From: an uncultured Muribaculaceae bacterium
GTDB taxonomy: Bacteria > Bacteroidota > Bacteroidia > Bacteroidales > Muribaculaceae
Direction: 5' to 3'
Assembly (NCBI GenBank): GCA_905233845.1
Contig: CAJOFH010000043.1
Location: 1-47,956, forward strand
Length of the DNA stretch: 47,956 nt
Within the stretch, counting starts at the first letter, position 1. Each line of letters opens with the position of its first letter. A program made the position numbers and the translations under genes. Below, in pieces: positions 14,770-23,504 of the stretch. The notes beneath the pieces were generated by a model. The model did not search any database, had not been told where the DNA came from, and saw nothing but the letters and a program-made list of their open reading frames with translations.

Positions 14770-17736
14770 ATGAAAACAACTCTATTCAAATCTTTTTTGC
14801 TCGCTTTGATAGCGACAATGCTGCCGCAAATGGCGAGTGCCTATGACTTTATAGTTGATGGGCTGTGCTATAACAAGAACAGTGACCACAAAAGCGTTAC
14901 TGTGACTTTTCAGGTTTATACTGAATATGGTGGAGTGCCAAGTTATTCAAACCTCAATGGCGAATTAAATATTCCAGCTACAGTAACATATAATAATAGA
15001 ACTTACTCAGTAACAGGAATTGATTCATATGCCTTCATCAATTGCAATGGCTTGACCTCGGTAACTATTCCAAACTCGGTTAAAACGATGGGCATATATA
15101 CTTTCGCTTTATGCACTAGTTTGAACTCGATAAATCTTCCCACATCTTTAACTTCAATTGAAAATAGCACCTTCTCAGATTGTAATAGCCTGACATCCAT
15201 AACTATCCCCAACTCGGTAACCTCAATTGATAAACTTGCCTTCTGTTATTGCACGGGGTTGTCTTCGATAAATATCCCCAACTCGGTAACCTCGATTGGG
15301 GAGAGAGCCTTCGATTATTGCACTGGCTTGACCTCGGTGACCATCCCCAACTCGGTAACCTCGATTGGCGAAAGAGCCTTCATAAATTGCAGTGGCTTAA
15401 CTTCAATAAAGGTGGAAAGTGGAAATACTATCTATGATTCTCGAGATAATTGCAATGCAATAATTGAAACTGCTGCTAATAAGTTAATTCAAGGATGTAA
15501 TAATACTTTCATCCCAAACTCAGTAATAGAGATTGGCAACTATGCATTTGAAGGTTGCACAGGCTTGACCTCGGTGAACATAGGCAACTCGGTGACTGAG
15601 ATTGGTGAGAATGCCTTCTATCGTTGCACAGGCTTGACCTCGGTGACCATCCCTAACTCTGTGACTTCGATTGGCCAATATGCCTTCTATTATTGCAGTG
15701 GTTTAACCTCTGTGAAAATCGGCAACTCTGTGACTTCGATTGGCCAATCTACCTTCCAGTATTGCACCGGCTTGACTTCGGTGACCATCCCCAACTCGGT
15801 GTTAACGATTGGCAATTTAGCCTTCTCTGGTTGTAGTGGCTTGGCAACAATAAACATACCTAGCTCGGTGACAGAGATTGGTTCTAGTGCCTTTAATGGC
15901 ACTTCGTGGTACAACAACCAACCTGATGGTCTAGTTTATGCTGGTAATATTGCATATAAATATAAAGGCACAATGCCAGAAAATACATCAATAGTCCTTA
16001 AAGATGGATGCAGTGGAATTGCAGGTCAAGCCTTTAGCAGATGCACTGGTCTAATTTCTATAATAATTCCTAACTCAGTGAAATCTATAGGAGTTTCTGC
16101 TTTTTATCGTTGCAGTAGTTTATCCTCAATATTTATACCCAATTCTGTGACATCAATAAAAGGTAATACGGCTTTCGATGAATGTCTTGCTTTAGCCTCA
16201 ATTGAAGTTGAAAGCGGAAATCCAGTTTATGATTCTCGAGATAATTGCAACGCTTTGATAGAGACAGAAACAAATAAACTAATCAGTGGATGTAAAAATA
16301 CTATAATACCCAATTCGATAACCTCAATAGGCCACTATGCTTTTGATCTTTGCTCTGACTTGACATCGGTGAACATCCCAGCTTCGGTGACATCGATTGG
16401 CTTGGATGCTTTCAATGGTTGCACAGGATTGACATCAGTCAATATCAGCGATATTGACGCTTGGTGTATGATTGACTTTTTGGGTACCACATCTAATCCA
16501 CTATATTATGCAAAATATCTATATATTGATGGTACTGAAGTAACAAATCTAAAAGTATCAAATAATGTTACTGAAATTAAGTATCTTGCTTTTTGCAATT
16601 GCCAAAGTCTGATTTCTGTGACAATACCTAACTCGGTGACTTCGATTGGTCGCTATTCTTTCTCTGGCACTGGCTTGACATCGGTAACCATCCCTAAATC
16701 GGTGACAACAATTGGCGACTATGCTTTTTCTGGTTGTAATAGCTTGCAACAGATTTATACAGCGCGCTTTAACCCTATTGTAATTTCAAATTATACTTTT
16801 GATCAAGTTCCTTATTATTGTGCTCTATATGTTCCAAGAGGATCAGAACAACTTTACGAAAACAGTGTGGGATGGAGTGATTTCCAGCATATTTTTCCAT
16901 GGAATCCCATTATTGCTGGTGATGCTAATGACGATGGCACAGTAAATGTTATCGACTATGTAACAACAGCGAAATATATTCTTGAGCAAAACCCAGCACC
17001 TTTCTTCTTTGAGGCTGCCGATATTGATGCGAACAACTCCATCAACGTTGCTGACCTCGTGGGTGTGGCAAGAATTGCGCTCAACTATGATGACAACCCA
17101 CCTTATATGGCACCATCAATTGAAATGCCAGAGGCACCGAGCATAGCCATGACTGCCGAAGTTAAGAACATTACAAGTGGCTGCTATGAGGTTTCTATCA
17201 ACCTGAGCAACAATATTGCCCTCAGTGCAATACAGATGGACCTTGACCTGTCAGAAGGCATGACACTGGTTGAGGCATCGCTTAGCGACCGAGCTACAGC
17301 AAGTCATCAAGTTGCGTTTAATCAGTTGAGTAACGGCGACTACCGCTTGCTCGCCTCATCACCTGACTGTAAGTCATTTACAGGCAACGATGGTGCAGTA
17401 CTAACGCTCACTCTTGCTGGAGAACCTACAGACGACGCACGCTTAACTGCCATCCAACTTGCCAGTCCAACGGCACAAGGCTACGATGTTGACAATATCA
17501 CCCTTGAGCTTGGCACGACAGGTGTTGAAAGCGTGAAGACTGCCACTCGCATTTTCAGCAACGGCAAAAATATCATCATCGATTCTCCAATAGACGGCAC
17601 AGCACAAATTGTGCTTTCTAATGGCATGAGCCAGAACATTAAGGTTGCTGTAGGCCGCAATGTTTATTCATCCCCCGCTTCTGGATTGATAATAGTGAAA
17701 ATGGGCGATATCATTGAGAAATTGCTTATTAAATAA
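14770..17736 (+). CDS. BspA-like LRR surface protein with dockerin and cohesin-like modules
   Basis: 988 aa, secreted. Residues 1-24 form a Sec signal ending ASAYD. A short beta domain (25-75) is followed by about 20 BspA/TpLRR-type leucine-rich repeats of 23 residues, consensus GxxAFxxCTGLTSVTIPNSVTSI (75-690). Some repeats are interrupted by ESGNxxYDSRDNCNAxIET insertions. Then come two dockerin type I-like calcium loops (GDANDDGTVN near 717 and ADIDANNSIN near 750), a cohesin-like beta sandwich (about 794-917, SAIQMDLDLSEGMTL) and a C-terminal tail (NGMSQN...PASGLIIVKMGDIIEKLLIK-like end) resembling a type IX secretion sorting domain. Roles known for the family are adhesion and host or matrix binding. 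The 69-bp repeat units are very similar in DNA sequence. The next gene starts 7 nt on and shares domains. Confidence 0.88.
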   Translation: MKTTLFKSFLLALIATMLPQMASAYDFIVDGLCYNKNSDHKSVTVTFQVYTEYGGVPSYSNLNGELNIPATVTYNNRTYSVTGIDSYAFINCNGLTSVTIPNSVKTMGIYTFALCTSLNSINLPTSLTSIENSTFSDCNSLTSITIPNSVTSIDKLAFCYCTGLSSINIPNSVTSIGERAFDYCTGLTSVTIPNSVTSIGERAFINCSGLTSIKVESGNTIYDSRDNCNAIIETAANKLIQGCNNTFIPNSVIEIGNYAFEGCTGLTSVNIGNSVTEIGENAFYRCTGLTSVTIPNSVTSIGQYAFYYCSGLTSVKIGNSVTSIGQSTFQYCTGLTSVTIPNSVLTIGNLAFSGCSGLATINIPSSVTEIGSSAFNGTSWYNNQPDGLVYAGNIAYKYKGTMPENTSIVLKDGCSGIAGQAFSRCTGLISIIIPNSVKSIGVSAFYRCSSLSSIFIPNSVTSIKGNTAFDECLALASIEVESGNPVYDSRDNCNALIETETNKLISGCKNTIIPNSITSIGHYAFDLCSDLTSVNIPASVTSIGLDAFNGCTGLTSVNISDIDAWCMIDFLGTTSNPLYYAKYLYIDGTEVTNLKVSNNVTEIKYLAFCNCQSLISVTIPNSVTSIGRYSFSGTGLTSVTIPKSVTTIGDYAFSGCNSLQQIYTARFNPIVISNYTFDQVPYYCALYVPRGSEQLYENSVGWSDFQHIFPWNPIIAGDANDDGTVNVIDYVTTAKYILEQNPAPFFFEAADIDANNSINVADLVGVARIALNYDDNPPYMAPSIEMPEAPSIAMTAEVKNITSGCYEVSINLSNNIALSAIQMDLDLSEGMTLVEASLSDRATASHQVAFNQLSNGDYRLLASSPDCKSFTGNDGAVLTLTLAGEPTDDARLTAIQLASPTAQGYDVDNITLELGTTGVESVKTATRIFSNGKNIIIDSPIDGTAQIVLSNGMSQNIKVAVGRNVYSSPASGLIIVKMGDIIEKLLIK

Positions 17737-17743
17737 TTATGGT

Positions 17744-19657
17744 ATGAAGAAAGAAGTATTATTCTTGTTATGTGCAGTAACGGCATTAAGCGTTTTTGCC
17801 GAAGACAGGCTGTACATCAACAATTTCACAATAACACCCGGCGAGACCAAGCAGGTTGAGATAATGCTCGACAATACAACAACATTTACCGCCTTGCAAG
17901 CTGATATCAATCTGCCAACAGGACTTAACATTGAGCAGGAAGATGGAGACTACCTGTTTGAACTGACGGAGCGCAAAGGACGTGATCACACTCTCTCGAG
18001 CACCATGCTAGCAAACGGTGCCATCCGCATCCTTATAGCTTCGCAAAACCTCAAGACATTCAGTGGCAACAGCGGAGCATTGGTGACATTCAACATCATC
18101 GCAGATGAAACATTTTCAGGTCCGAAAAATATAGAACTGAAAAACGTGATTGCCAGCGAGGTGAATCAAACACAACACACCTTGCCAAACACATACTGCA
18201 TAGTAACCGTTGAAGGTGAAGAGCCACCAGTGGGTTTAATCGAAAAATTCTATATAAACGATTTCTCAATAAGTCCAGGAGCGACAAGGCAGGTTGAAAT
18301 AATGCTTGACAACGAGTCGGCACTTACTGCCCTTCAAGCTGATATCTATCTGCCAACGGGATTAAATATTGAACAGGAAGATGATGAATACTTCTTTGAG
18401 TTGACAGAACGCAATGGAAGCGACCATACTATCTCTAGCAGTAGACTCGCAAATGGCGCTATTCGCATCTTTATCACGTCGCAAAACCTCAAGACTTTTA
18501 GTGGAAACAACGGAGCATTAGTGACATTCAACATCATCGCTGACGAGTCATTCACTGGTCCAAAATATATAGAACTGAAAAACGTGATTGCCAGCGAGGT
18601 GGATCAAACACAACACACTTTGCCAAACACTTCCTGCATAGTGACTGAGCTGGTTGTAGATTGCGACATTATGTTTAAGGGCATAGCTTACAATATTAAC
18701 AGCGACAACGAGACATTGACAATCACTTATACCGATAAGAGCAACACTTACGCCAACAACTACCCAGGCTTAGTGACTGCCAATATCCCAATGACGGTTA
18801 CTCATGATGGCGTGACTTATACCGTTGTTGCGATTGCCGAGCACGCCTTCCGCAACTGCAAGACTTTGACACAAGTGTCAATTCCCACTACAATAATATC
18901 TGTTGGGACCTATGCTTTCGGTGGTTGTGAGGCTCTCGATTCTATAACCGTGGAGAGTGGCAATAGCGTGTATGACTCACGTGAAAATTGCAACGCCATA
19001 ATCGAGACGACGAACAACACGCTCATCTCGGGTTGTAAAACCACAGTTATTCCAAATAGTGTGACCAAGATTGGCACTTTCGCATTCTATGAGCACCATG
19101 GAGTAGAAACTATTGAAATTCCAAGTTCGGTGACCGTGATTGGCCGCTCGGCATTCAACCACATATTGGGACTGAAGACTATTGTGGTTCCCAACTCGGT
19201 TGTGACACTTGAACCTTATGTGTTCTCACAATGCTATGGACTGGAAGAGGCTACAATTGGCAGTGGTGTAACTTCGATTGGCATGGGACTCATGTATGGC
19301 TGTTCGGCTGTTACTTCTCTCACAAGCTATATCAAAGACCCGACAGCAGTGGAAATGGGCGCCAATGTGTTTAAAAATATGGATTATGAGAACTGCGTGC
19401 TCCACGTACCAGCAGGAACAGTAAATCTTTATAAGGCAACCGACCAGTGGAAAGACTTTCTCAACATTGTTGCTAGTGGAGTATTGGGAGATGTTGATGG
19501 CGACGGCATTGTGACTGCAGCCGATGTGACTGTGCTATACAATTATCTACTTAACAACGATAGTAGTGCATTAGTCAATGGAGATCAAGACGGTGACGGC
19601 CATATCACTGCCGGTGATGTAACTGTCATCTACAATATCTTGCTTGGAAATCATTAA
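17744..19657 (+). CDS. Surface protein: two cohesin-like domains, BspA LRRs, dockerin
   Basis: 637 aa from the ATG at 17744; the in-frame TTG at 17714 overlaps the previous gene and is rejected. Residues 1-19 form a signal peptide (ends SVFAE). Two tandem cohesin-like modules follow (about 23-155 and 169-300), 146 residues apart and roughly 75-80% identical; both carry VEIMLDN, TALQADI, LPTGLNIEQED and NGALVTFNI-type strands. A BspA start domain (DCDIMFKGIAYNINSD) and about seven LRRs reach residue 565. The protein ends in a dockerin pair, GDVDGDGIVTAADV and GDQDGDGHITAGDV, with nearly ideal calcium loops. No C-terminal sorting tail is seen after it. Probably cotranscribed with the preceding gene; secretion and surface assembly are inferred. 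Confidence 0.85.
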   Translation: MKKEVLFLLCAVTALSVFAEDRLYINNFTITPGETKQVEIMLDNTTTFTALQADINLPTGLNIEQEDGDYLFELTERKGRDHTLSSTMLANGAIRILIASQNLKTFSGNSGALVTFNIIADETFSGPKNIELKNVIASEVNQTQHTLPNTYCIVTVEGEEPPVGLIEKFYINDFSISPGATRQVEIMLDNESALTALQADIYLPTGLNIEQEDDEYFFELTERNGSDHTISSSRLANGAIRIFITSQNLKTFSGNNGALVTFNIIADESFTGPKYIELKNVIASEVDQTQHTLPNTSCIVTELVVDCDIMFKGIAYNINSDNETLTITYTDKSNTYANNYPGLVTANIPMTVTHDGVTYTVVAIAEHAFRNCKTLTQVSIPTTIISVGTYAFGGCEALDSITVESGNSVYDSRENCNAIIETTNNTLISGCKTTVIPNSVTKIGTFAFYEHHGVETIEIPSSVTVIGRSAFNHILGLKTIVVPNSVVTLEPYVFSQCYGLEEATIGSGVTSIGMGLMYGCSAVTSLTSYIKDPTAVEMGANVFKNMDYENCVLHVPAGTVNLYKATDQWKDFLNIVASGVLGDVDGDGIVTAADVTVLYNYLLNNDSSALVNGDQDGDGHITAGDVTVIYNILLGNH

Positions 19658-19677
19658 TTAAGAAAATACCACTTTTT

Positions 19678-19712
19678 TCAAGCACCGTTTGGTTCATCCA
19701 GGCGGTGCTTGA
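19678..19712 (+). terminator. Hairpin after the BspA/cohesin operon
   Basis: Perfect 10-bp stem TCAAGCACCG / CGGTGCTTGA (19678-19687, 19703-19712) with a smaller inner stem. The T tract is weak. Its core GCACCG/CGGTGC equals the stem of the dispersed repeat that follows. Confidence 0.65.
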
Positions 19713-19774
19713 TTTATACCAACAACTTACAACCTTACGACCTCATGCGGAGGGGGACGAGAGACTATTTGATT

Positions 19775-19869
19775 ATTTTGTGCACCGCGCATACGGTGCA
19801 CTACATTGACAACTCCCAGGAGCGTGTGGGACAATTTTTGAAAAAAATGTGCACCGCTCGCACACAATG
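19775..19869 (+). repeat. Dispersed two-hairpin repeat, copy 3
   Basis: TTTTGTGCACCG, loop CGCATA, CGGTGCAC, then TTGACAACTCCCAGGAGCG and GTGTGGGACAATTTTTG, followed by AAAAAAATGTGCACCGC, the beginning of another unit. The stem is kept while the loop differs from copies 1 and 2. It fills most of the gap between the BspA operon and tetR; the rest (19713-19774) shows nothing. Confidence 0.8.
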
Positions 19870-19940
19870 CTTTGTTACTAAAGCCACACCCATCCCAAAA
19901 AATAAAAACGAATAATTATGAAAAATGAACCAAAAAAACT

Positions 19941-19972
19941 TTTGGAGTTTTAAAAGTTTTTTAGTTACTTTG
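19941..19972 (+). promoter_or_regulatory. Promoter of the efflux operon
   Basis: TTTG (19941-19944), 20-nt spacer, TTACTTTG (19965-19972) followed by CACCC. Leader about 40 nt. The AACTTTTGGAGTTTTAAAAG around 19938-19957 is a partial palindrome (CTTTT...AAAAG) and could be the TetR operator; this is only a suggestion. Confidence 0.6.
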
Positions 19973-20018
19973 CACCCATAATTATACAAAATTTAACTTT
20001 TGTGATTATAAATAATTA

Positions 20019-20645
20019 ATGCACATGGATTTACGCGAGAAAATTTTAAATAAATCTATGAACCTGATGATGCGCATTGGGCCTCAGTCGGTGACTATGG
20101 ACATGGTGGCTCGTGACTGTGGCATCTCAAAACGCACTCTCTACGAGACATTTCCCAACAAGCACAATCTCATCAGCTGTGTGATGAACCACAACCAAAA
20201 GCTCTTAAACGAGAAATTCACACAGATTTTTGAAGATTCGGCCAATAGTTTTGAGGCTTTGCTGGGAGTATACACAACAGTAAGAGAGTTTATCAATAGA
20301 ATCTCTCCAGTATTTCTTTCCGACCTCAAGCGTCTCTACCCTGAGGTCTTTGATGAATACAAGGCCCATGAAACCCAACACATGGAATCACTTGCCAAGA
20401 TTATCCACAGAGCCAAGGAAGAAGGTTTGGCACTTGAAGGTATCAAGTGCAAGATTGCCGCTTTTGTCTTCATCAACAACATTAAAAGCATTCACTATAT
20501 GGAAGATTCTCCATTCTCGGAATACACAATGGCCGAGGTGTTTGACGGCGCATTCCTCAATTTCATGCGTGGCATAGCCACAAAAGATGGCCAAGAAATT
20601 ATTGAGAATTTTGTGGTGAAACATCTCAAGAAAGAAAACAATTAA
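20019..20645 (+). CDS. TetR/AcrR-family repressor
   Basis: 208-aa DNA-binding regulator. The N-terminal HTH is clear: REKILNKSMNLMMRIGPQSVTMDMVARDCGISKRTLYETFPNKHNLI (quoted in part here only by its ends, residues 5-51), matching the TetR pattern of a GxxxxTxxxIAxxxGxSxxTLYxxFxxK kind. The C-terminal two thirds are helical and would bind an inducer. It is the first gene of a unit with outer-membrane channel, adaptor and RND pump (gap 11 nt to the next gene), so it most likely autoregulates the pump. The ligand is unknown. ATG codons at 20019 and 20025 are both possible starts. Confidence 0.9.
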   Translation: MHMDLREKILNKSMNLMMRIGPQSVTMDMVARDCGISKRTLYETFPNKHNLISCVMNHNQKLLNEKFTQIFEDSANSFEALLGVYTTVREFINRISPVFLSDLKRLYPEVFDEYKAHETQHMESLAKIIHRAKEEGLALEGIKCKIAAFVFINNIKSIHYMEDSPFSEYTMAEVFDGAFLNFMRGIATKDGQEIIENFVVKHLKKENN

Positions 20646-20656
20646 AAATCAACTAT

Positions 20657-22012
20657 ATGCATTACAAATCATTAATCAAACAAATGCTGGTGCTCGTCAC
20701 AGTTGCAGCCACTGCGCTCAACATTGGCGCTCAGACATTGAACGTCACCCTTGACGAGTGCATACGCATCGCTCTCAACGAGAATCCCTCGATTATCGTT
20801 GCCGACATGGAGATAGAACGAGTGGACTACTCCAAGAAAGAGGTTTTGGGACAGTTGTTCCCACAAGTGAGTTTCACCGCCCAGTACAGCCGCACCCTCG
20901 CCAAGCAAACGATGGTGATGGGCGAACAAAGTTTCAAAGTGGGTACCGACAACTCGCACAGCGTGGGTTTTCAAGGCTCACTTCCTATCATCGTTCCCGC
21001 CCTGTGGAAGTCGATAAAGCTCAGCGACAACCAAATTTTGCAGAACATCGAGAATGCACGCTCATCACGGCTATCACTGGTGAACCAAGTCAAGAATGCC
21101 TACTATTCGCTGCTACTGGCACGCGACAGTAAGCGAGTGATAGAGGCAAACCATGAAACGGCTTTGTTCACTGCCGGTGTTTTCCAAAAGCAATATGAGA
21201 TTGGTGTCGCCACTGAGTATGACGCAACAAGAGCACGCGTAGCAGCCACGACCCTCGAGCCATCGATTCTTGATGCCGAGAACTCCATCACAGCTCTCAA
21301 ACTTCAGTTAAAAGTGCTTATGGGTATGGATGTGAACATTGACATTGAACCTGTCGAGACCCTCGACGATTTCAAGGTTGCTATGTATGAGAACACCATG
21401 AACATCGACACAAGTCTTGTTAACAACACCAACGTCAAGCAACTCGACCTTCAGACCGAATATCTGAATCAGGCGCTCAAAGTCCAAAAGATGTCGTGGT
21501 ACCCCACCGTAGCCGGCTCCATCAACTACATGTGGAACTCGATGAGCAATGGCAGTCCCTTCAAGAATTTCAACTGGAATCCCTATTCACAAGCCGGACT
21601 GTCGCTGTCGTGGAACCTGTTCACAGGTGGCCAGCGCTACTACAAGCAGAAACAAGCCGAGATTGCTATTCGCGAGATGAAATGGCAGCGTGAAAACCTC
21701 ACCCGTGGCTTGAGTTCACAAGTAAAAACTCAGCTCAACACTATCAAGAGCGACCTCAAGCAGATAGAGAGCAGCGCCGCCAGTGTGGCACTTGCCGAGA
21801 AGAGCAACACCATCATCCAAGAAAGTTTCAAACTTGGAGTGGGAACGTTCCTTCAGATTCAGGACACACAAAATGCACTGCTCGGTGCTCGCTTGTCCTA
21901 CTATCAAGCTATCTATAACCTCCTTATTGCCCAAAGCGACCTCGAGTTGTTGCTTGGAAACGCACCACTGAGCAGATATGGAGTCTCAACCGATAACAAA
22001 TACACAAAATAA
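20657..22012 (+). CDS. TolC-family outer membrane efflux channel
   Basis: 451 aa. Signal peptide residues 1-25 (ends NIGAQ), then the duplicated TolC helix-strand layout: LDECIRIALNENPSIIVADMEIER at the start, VKNAYYSLLLARDSKRV, the repeat in YLNQALKVQKMSWYPTVAGSINYMW, a strand LSLSWNLFTGG and the final helical hairpin ending QAIYNLLIAQSDLELLLG. The length is normal for the family. It forms the outer-membrane trimer of the tripartite pump encoded by the next two genes; the gap to the adaptor gene is 5 nt. Confidence 0.93.
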   Translation: MHYKSLIKQMLVLVTVAATALNIGAQTLNVTLDECIRIALNENPSIIVADMEIERVDYSKKEVLGQLFPQVSFTAQYSRTLAKQTMVMGEQSFKVGTDNSHSVGFQGSLPIIVPALWKSIKLSDNQILQNIENARSSRLSLVNQVKNAYYSLLLARDSKRVIEANHETALFTAGVFQKQYEIGVATEYDATRARVAATTLEPSILDAENSITALKLQLKVLMGMDVNIDIEPVETLDDFKVAMYENTMNIDTSLVNNTNVKQLDLQTEYLNQALKVQKMSWYPTVAGSINYMWNSMSNGSPFKNFNWNPYSQAGLSLSWNLFTGGQRYYKQKQAEIAIREMKWQRENLTRGLSSQVKTQLNTIKSDLKQIESSAASVALAEKSNTIIQESFKLGVGTFLQIQDTQNALLGARLSYYQAIYNLLIAQSDLELLLGNAPLSRYGVSTDNKYTK

Positions 22013-22017
22013 AAAAG

Positions 22018-23445
22018 ATGAAACACTTCAAAACTTATTCAACAGTAATTCTGGTTGCTGCCATCATGGCATCCTGCAGTGGCAAGGATGGCAAGAAAGG
22101 CATGCAGAATGAAGATGAGGCTCCTCTGGTACAGGTGCAAAGCGTCTTTGCCGAAGGAGTTGACGAGACAAGCGAGTATGCCGCTACTGTCGAAGCCTTC
22201 AAAACCAACAACATCATGTCGGCGACAGGAAACCGAATCAAGTCGATCCTTGTTGATGTGGGTAGCAGAGTGAGTGCCGGACAAACTTTGGTAATCCTTG
22301 ACAACGTGTCGACAGTCAATCAGCAAAGCGCTATTGCTGGACAAGAAGCGCAAGTGGCTAACCAACAAGCACAACTCGAAGGACAAAGAGCACAAGTGGC
22401 AGGCAACAAAGCACAAGTGGCAGGCAACAAAGCACAAGTTGAAGGACAAAATGCGCAAGTTGCCAACCAACAAGCCAGCGTCGCAAATCAAAGTGCGGCC
22501 GTGGCGAGTCAAGAAGCACAGCTCAAAACCGATGAGATTAACCTGGCAAGACAAAAGAAGGACCTCGACCGAGCCAAAGAACTCGTGAGAATTGGTGGCG
22601 GAACTCAGCAGACTGTCGACCAGCTGCAAGCAGCCTACGACGCTTCGCTTGAGGCAATCAAGGCTCGCCGCAGTGCTCTTGAGGCCAGCAAGGCATCGCT
22701 CAACGCCAGCCGCGAGTCACTCCGTGCAAGTCGTGAGTCGCTCAACGCAAGCCGTGAATCGCTCGAGGCGAGCAAAGTTTCTCTCGACGCCAGCCACAGT
22801 TCACTCGAAGCAGGCCGCACATCACTTGGTGCCAGCCGCACATCACTTGGTGCCAGCCACCGTCAGATGCAGAACGTGCGTGAGAACACAACCCTCACAA
22901 GCCCCATCAGCGGTGTGGTTAGTGCCCGCAATTATGATCCAGGCGATCTCCCTGGCGGCCCCATCCTTACTATCCAGCAGCTCAACCCATTGAAAGTTGT
23001 TGTCAACGTCAACGAGGAGGAATTCCCCAACATCAAGGTGAACGTGAGATTTGATGTAGTTCCTGGCGAAACATTCGTAGGCACTGTTCACCTCATCCAT
23101 CCTGCGATTGACCAAATGACCCGTACATTCAAAGTGGAAGTCACCATCAACAATGGAGCTGGCAAGATAAGCACTGGTATGTTTGCACGCGTATCATTCA
23201 ACTATGGCACCGCCAACCATATCGTGGTTCCCGACCGTGCCATTGTCAAGATGCAGGGTGCAGGTATCAAATATGTCTATGTGCTTGAGCCTAACGGCAC
23301 TGTTCGTTATGTTGAGGTGAAGCTCGGCAAGCGCATGGGCGACCGTTATGAGGTGCTTAGCGGTCTGAGCAACGGCGATCAAGTTGTAGTTGCAGGGCAG
23401 TCACGCCTCACCAACGGCAAGAAAGTCAAAGTGCAGCAAAAGTAA
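22018..23445 (+). CDS. RND periplasmic adaptor lipoprotein with long repeated coiled coil
   Basis: 475-aa membrane fusion protein linking pump and TolC channel. Lipobox MASC puts the lipid on Cys20. Domains: first half of the barrel-sandwich (residues 55-100, with VDVGSRVSAGQTLVIL), a helical hairpin (105-286), second half (TLTSPISGVVSARNYDPGD), beta-barrel and membrane-proximal domains to the C-terminus. The hairpin is longer than in AcrA/MexA and is made of near-exact heptads: QAQVANQ/KAQVAGN-type in the ascending arm and SLxASRE-type in the descending arm, about 85 residues each. At DNA level these are 21-bp tandem repeats. Translated between tolC-like and pump genes in the same operon. 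Confidence 0.92.
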   Translation: MKHFKTYSTVILVAAIMASCSGKDGKKGMQNEDEAPLVQVQSVFAEGVDETSEYAATVEAFKTNNIMSATGNRIKSILVDVGSRVSAGQTLVILDNVSTVNQQSAIAGQEAQVANQQAQLEGQRAQVAGNKAQVAGNKAQVEGQNAQVANQQASVANQSAAVASQEAQLKTDEINLARQKKDLDRAKELVRIGGGTQQTVDQLQAAYDASLEAIKARRSALEASKASLNASRESLRASRESLNASRESLEASKVSLDASHSSLEAGRTSLGASRTSLGASHRQMQNVRENTTLTSPISGVVSARNYDPGDLPGGPILTIQQLNPLKVVVNVNEEEFPNIKVNVRFDVVPGETFVGTVHLIHPAIDQMTRTFKVEVTINNGAGKISTGMFARVSFNYGTANHIVVPDRAIVKMQGAGIKYVYVLEPNGTVRYVEVKLGKRMGDRYEVLSGLSNGDQVVVAGQSRLTNGKKVKVQQK

Positions 23446-23504
23446 ACCATCCTCTATCCTATTCCAAAAACTTAGTTTATAACACATATAAAATATAGAC
23501 ACTT

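Noticed and set aside
22039-22629. 196-codon frame antisense to the adaptor gene
   Set aside because: Artefact of the repeats; composition Leu/Cys/His-rich with no protein features.
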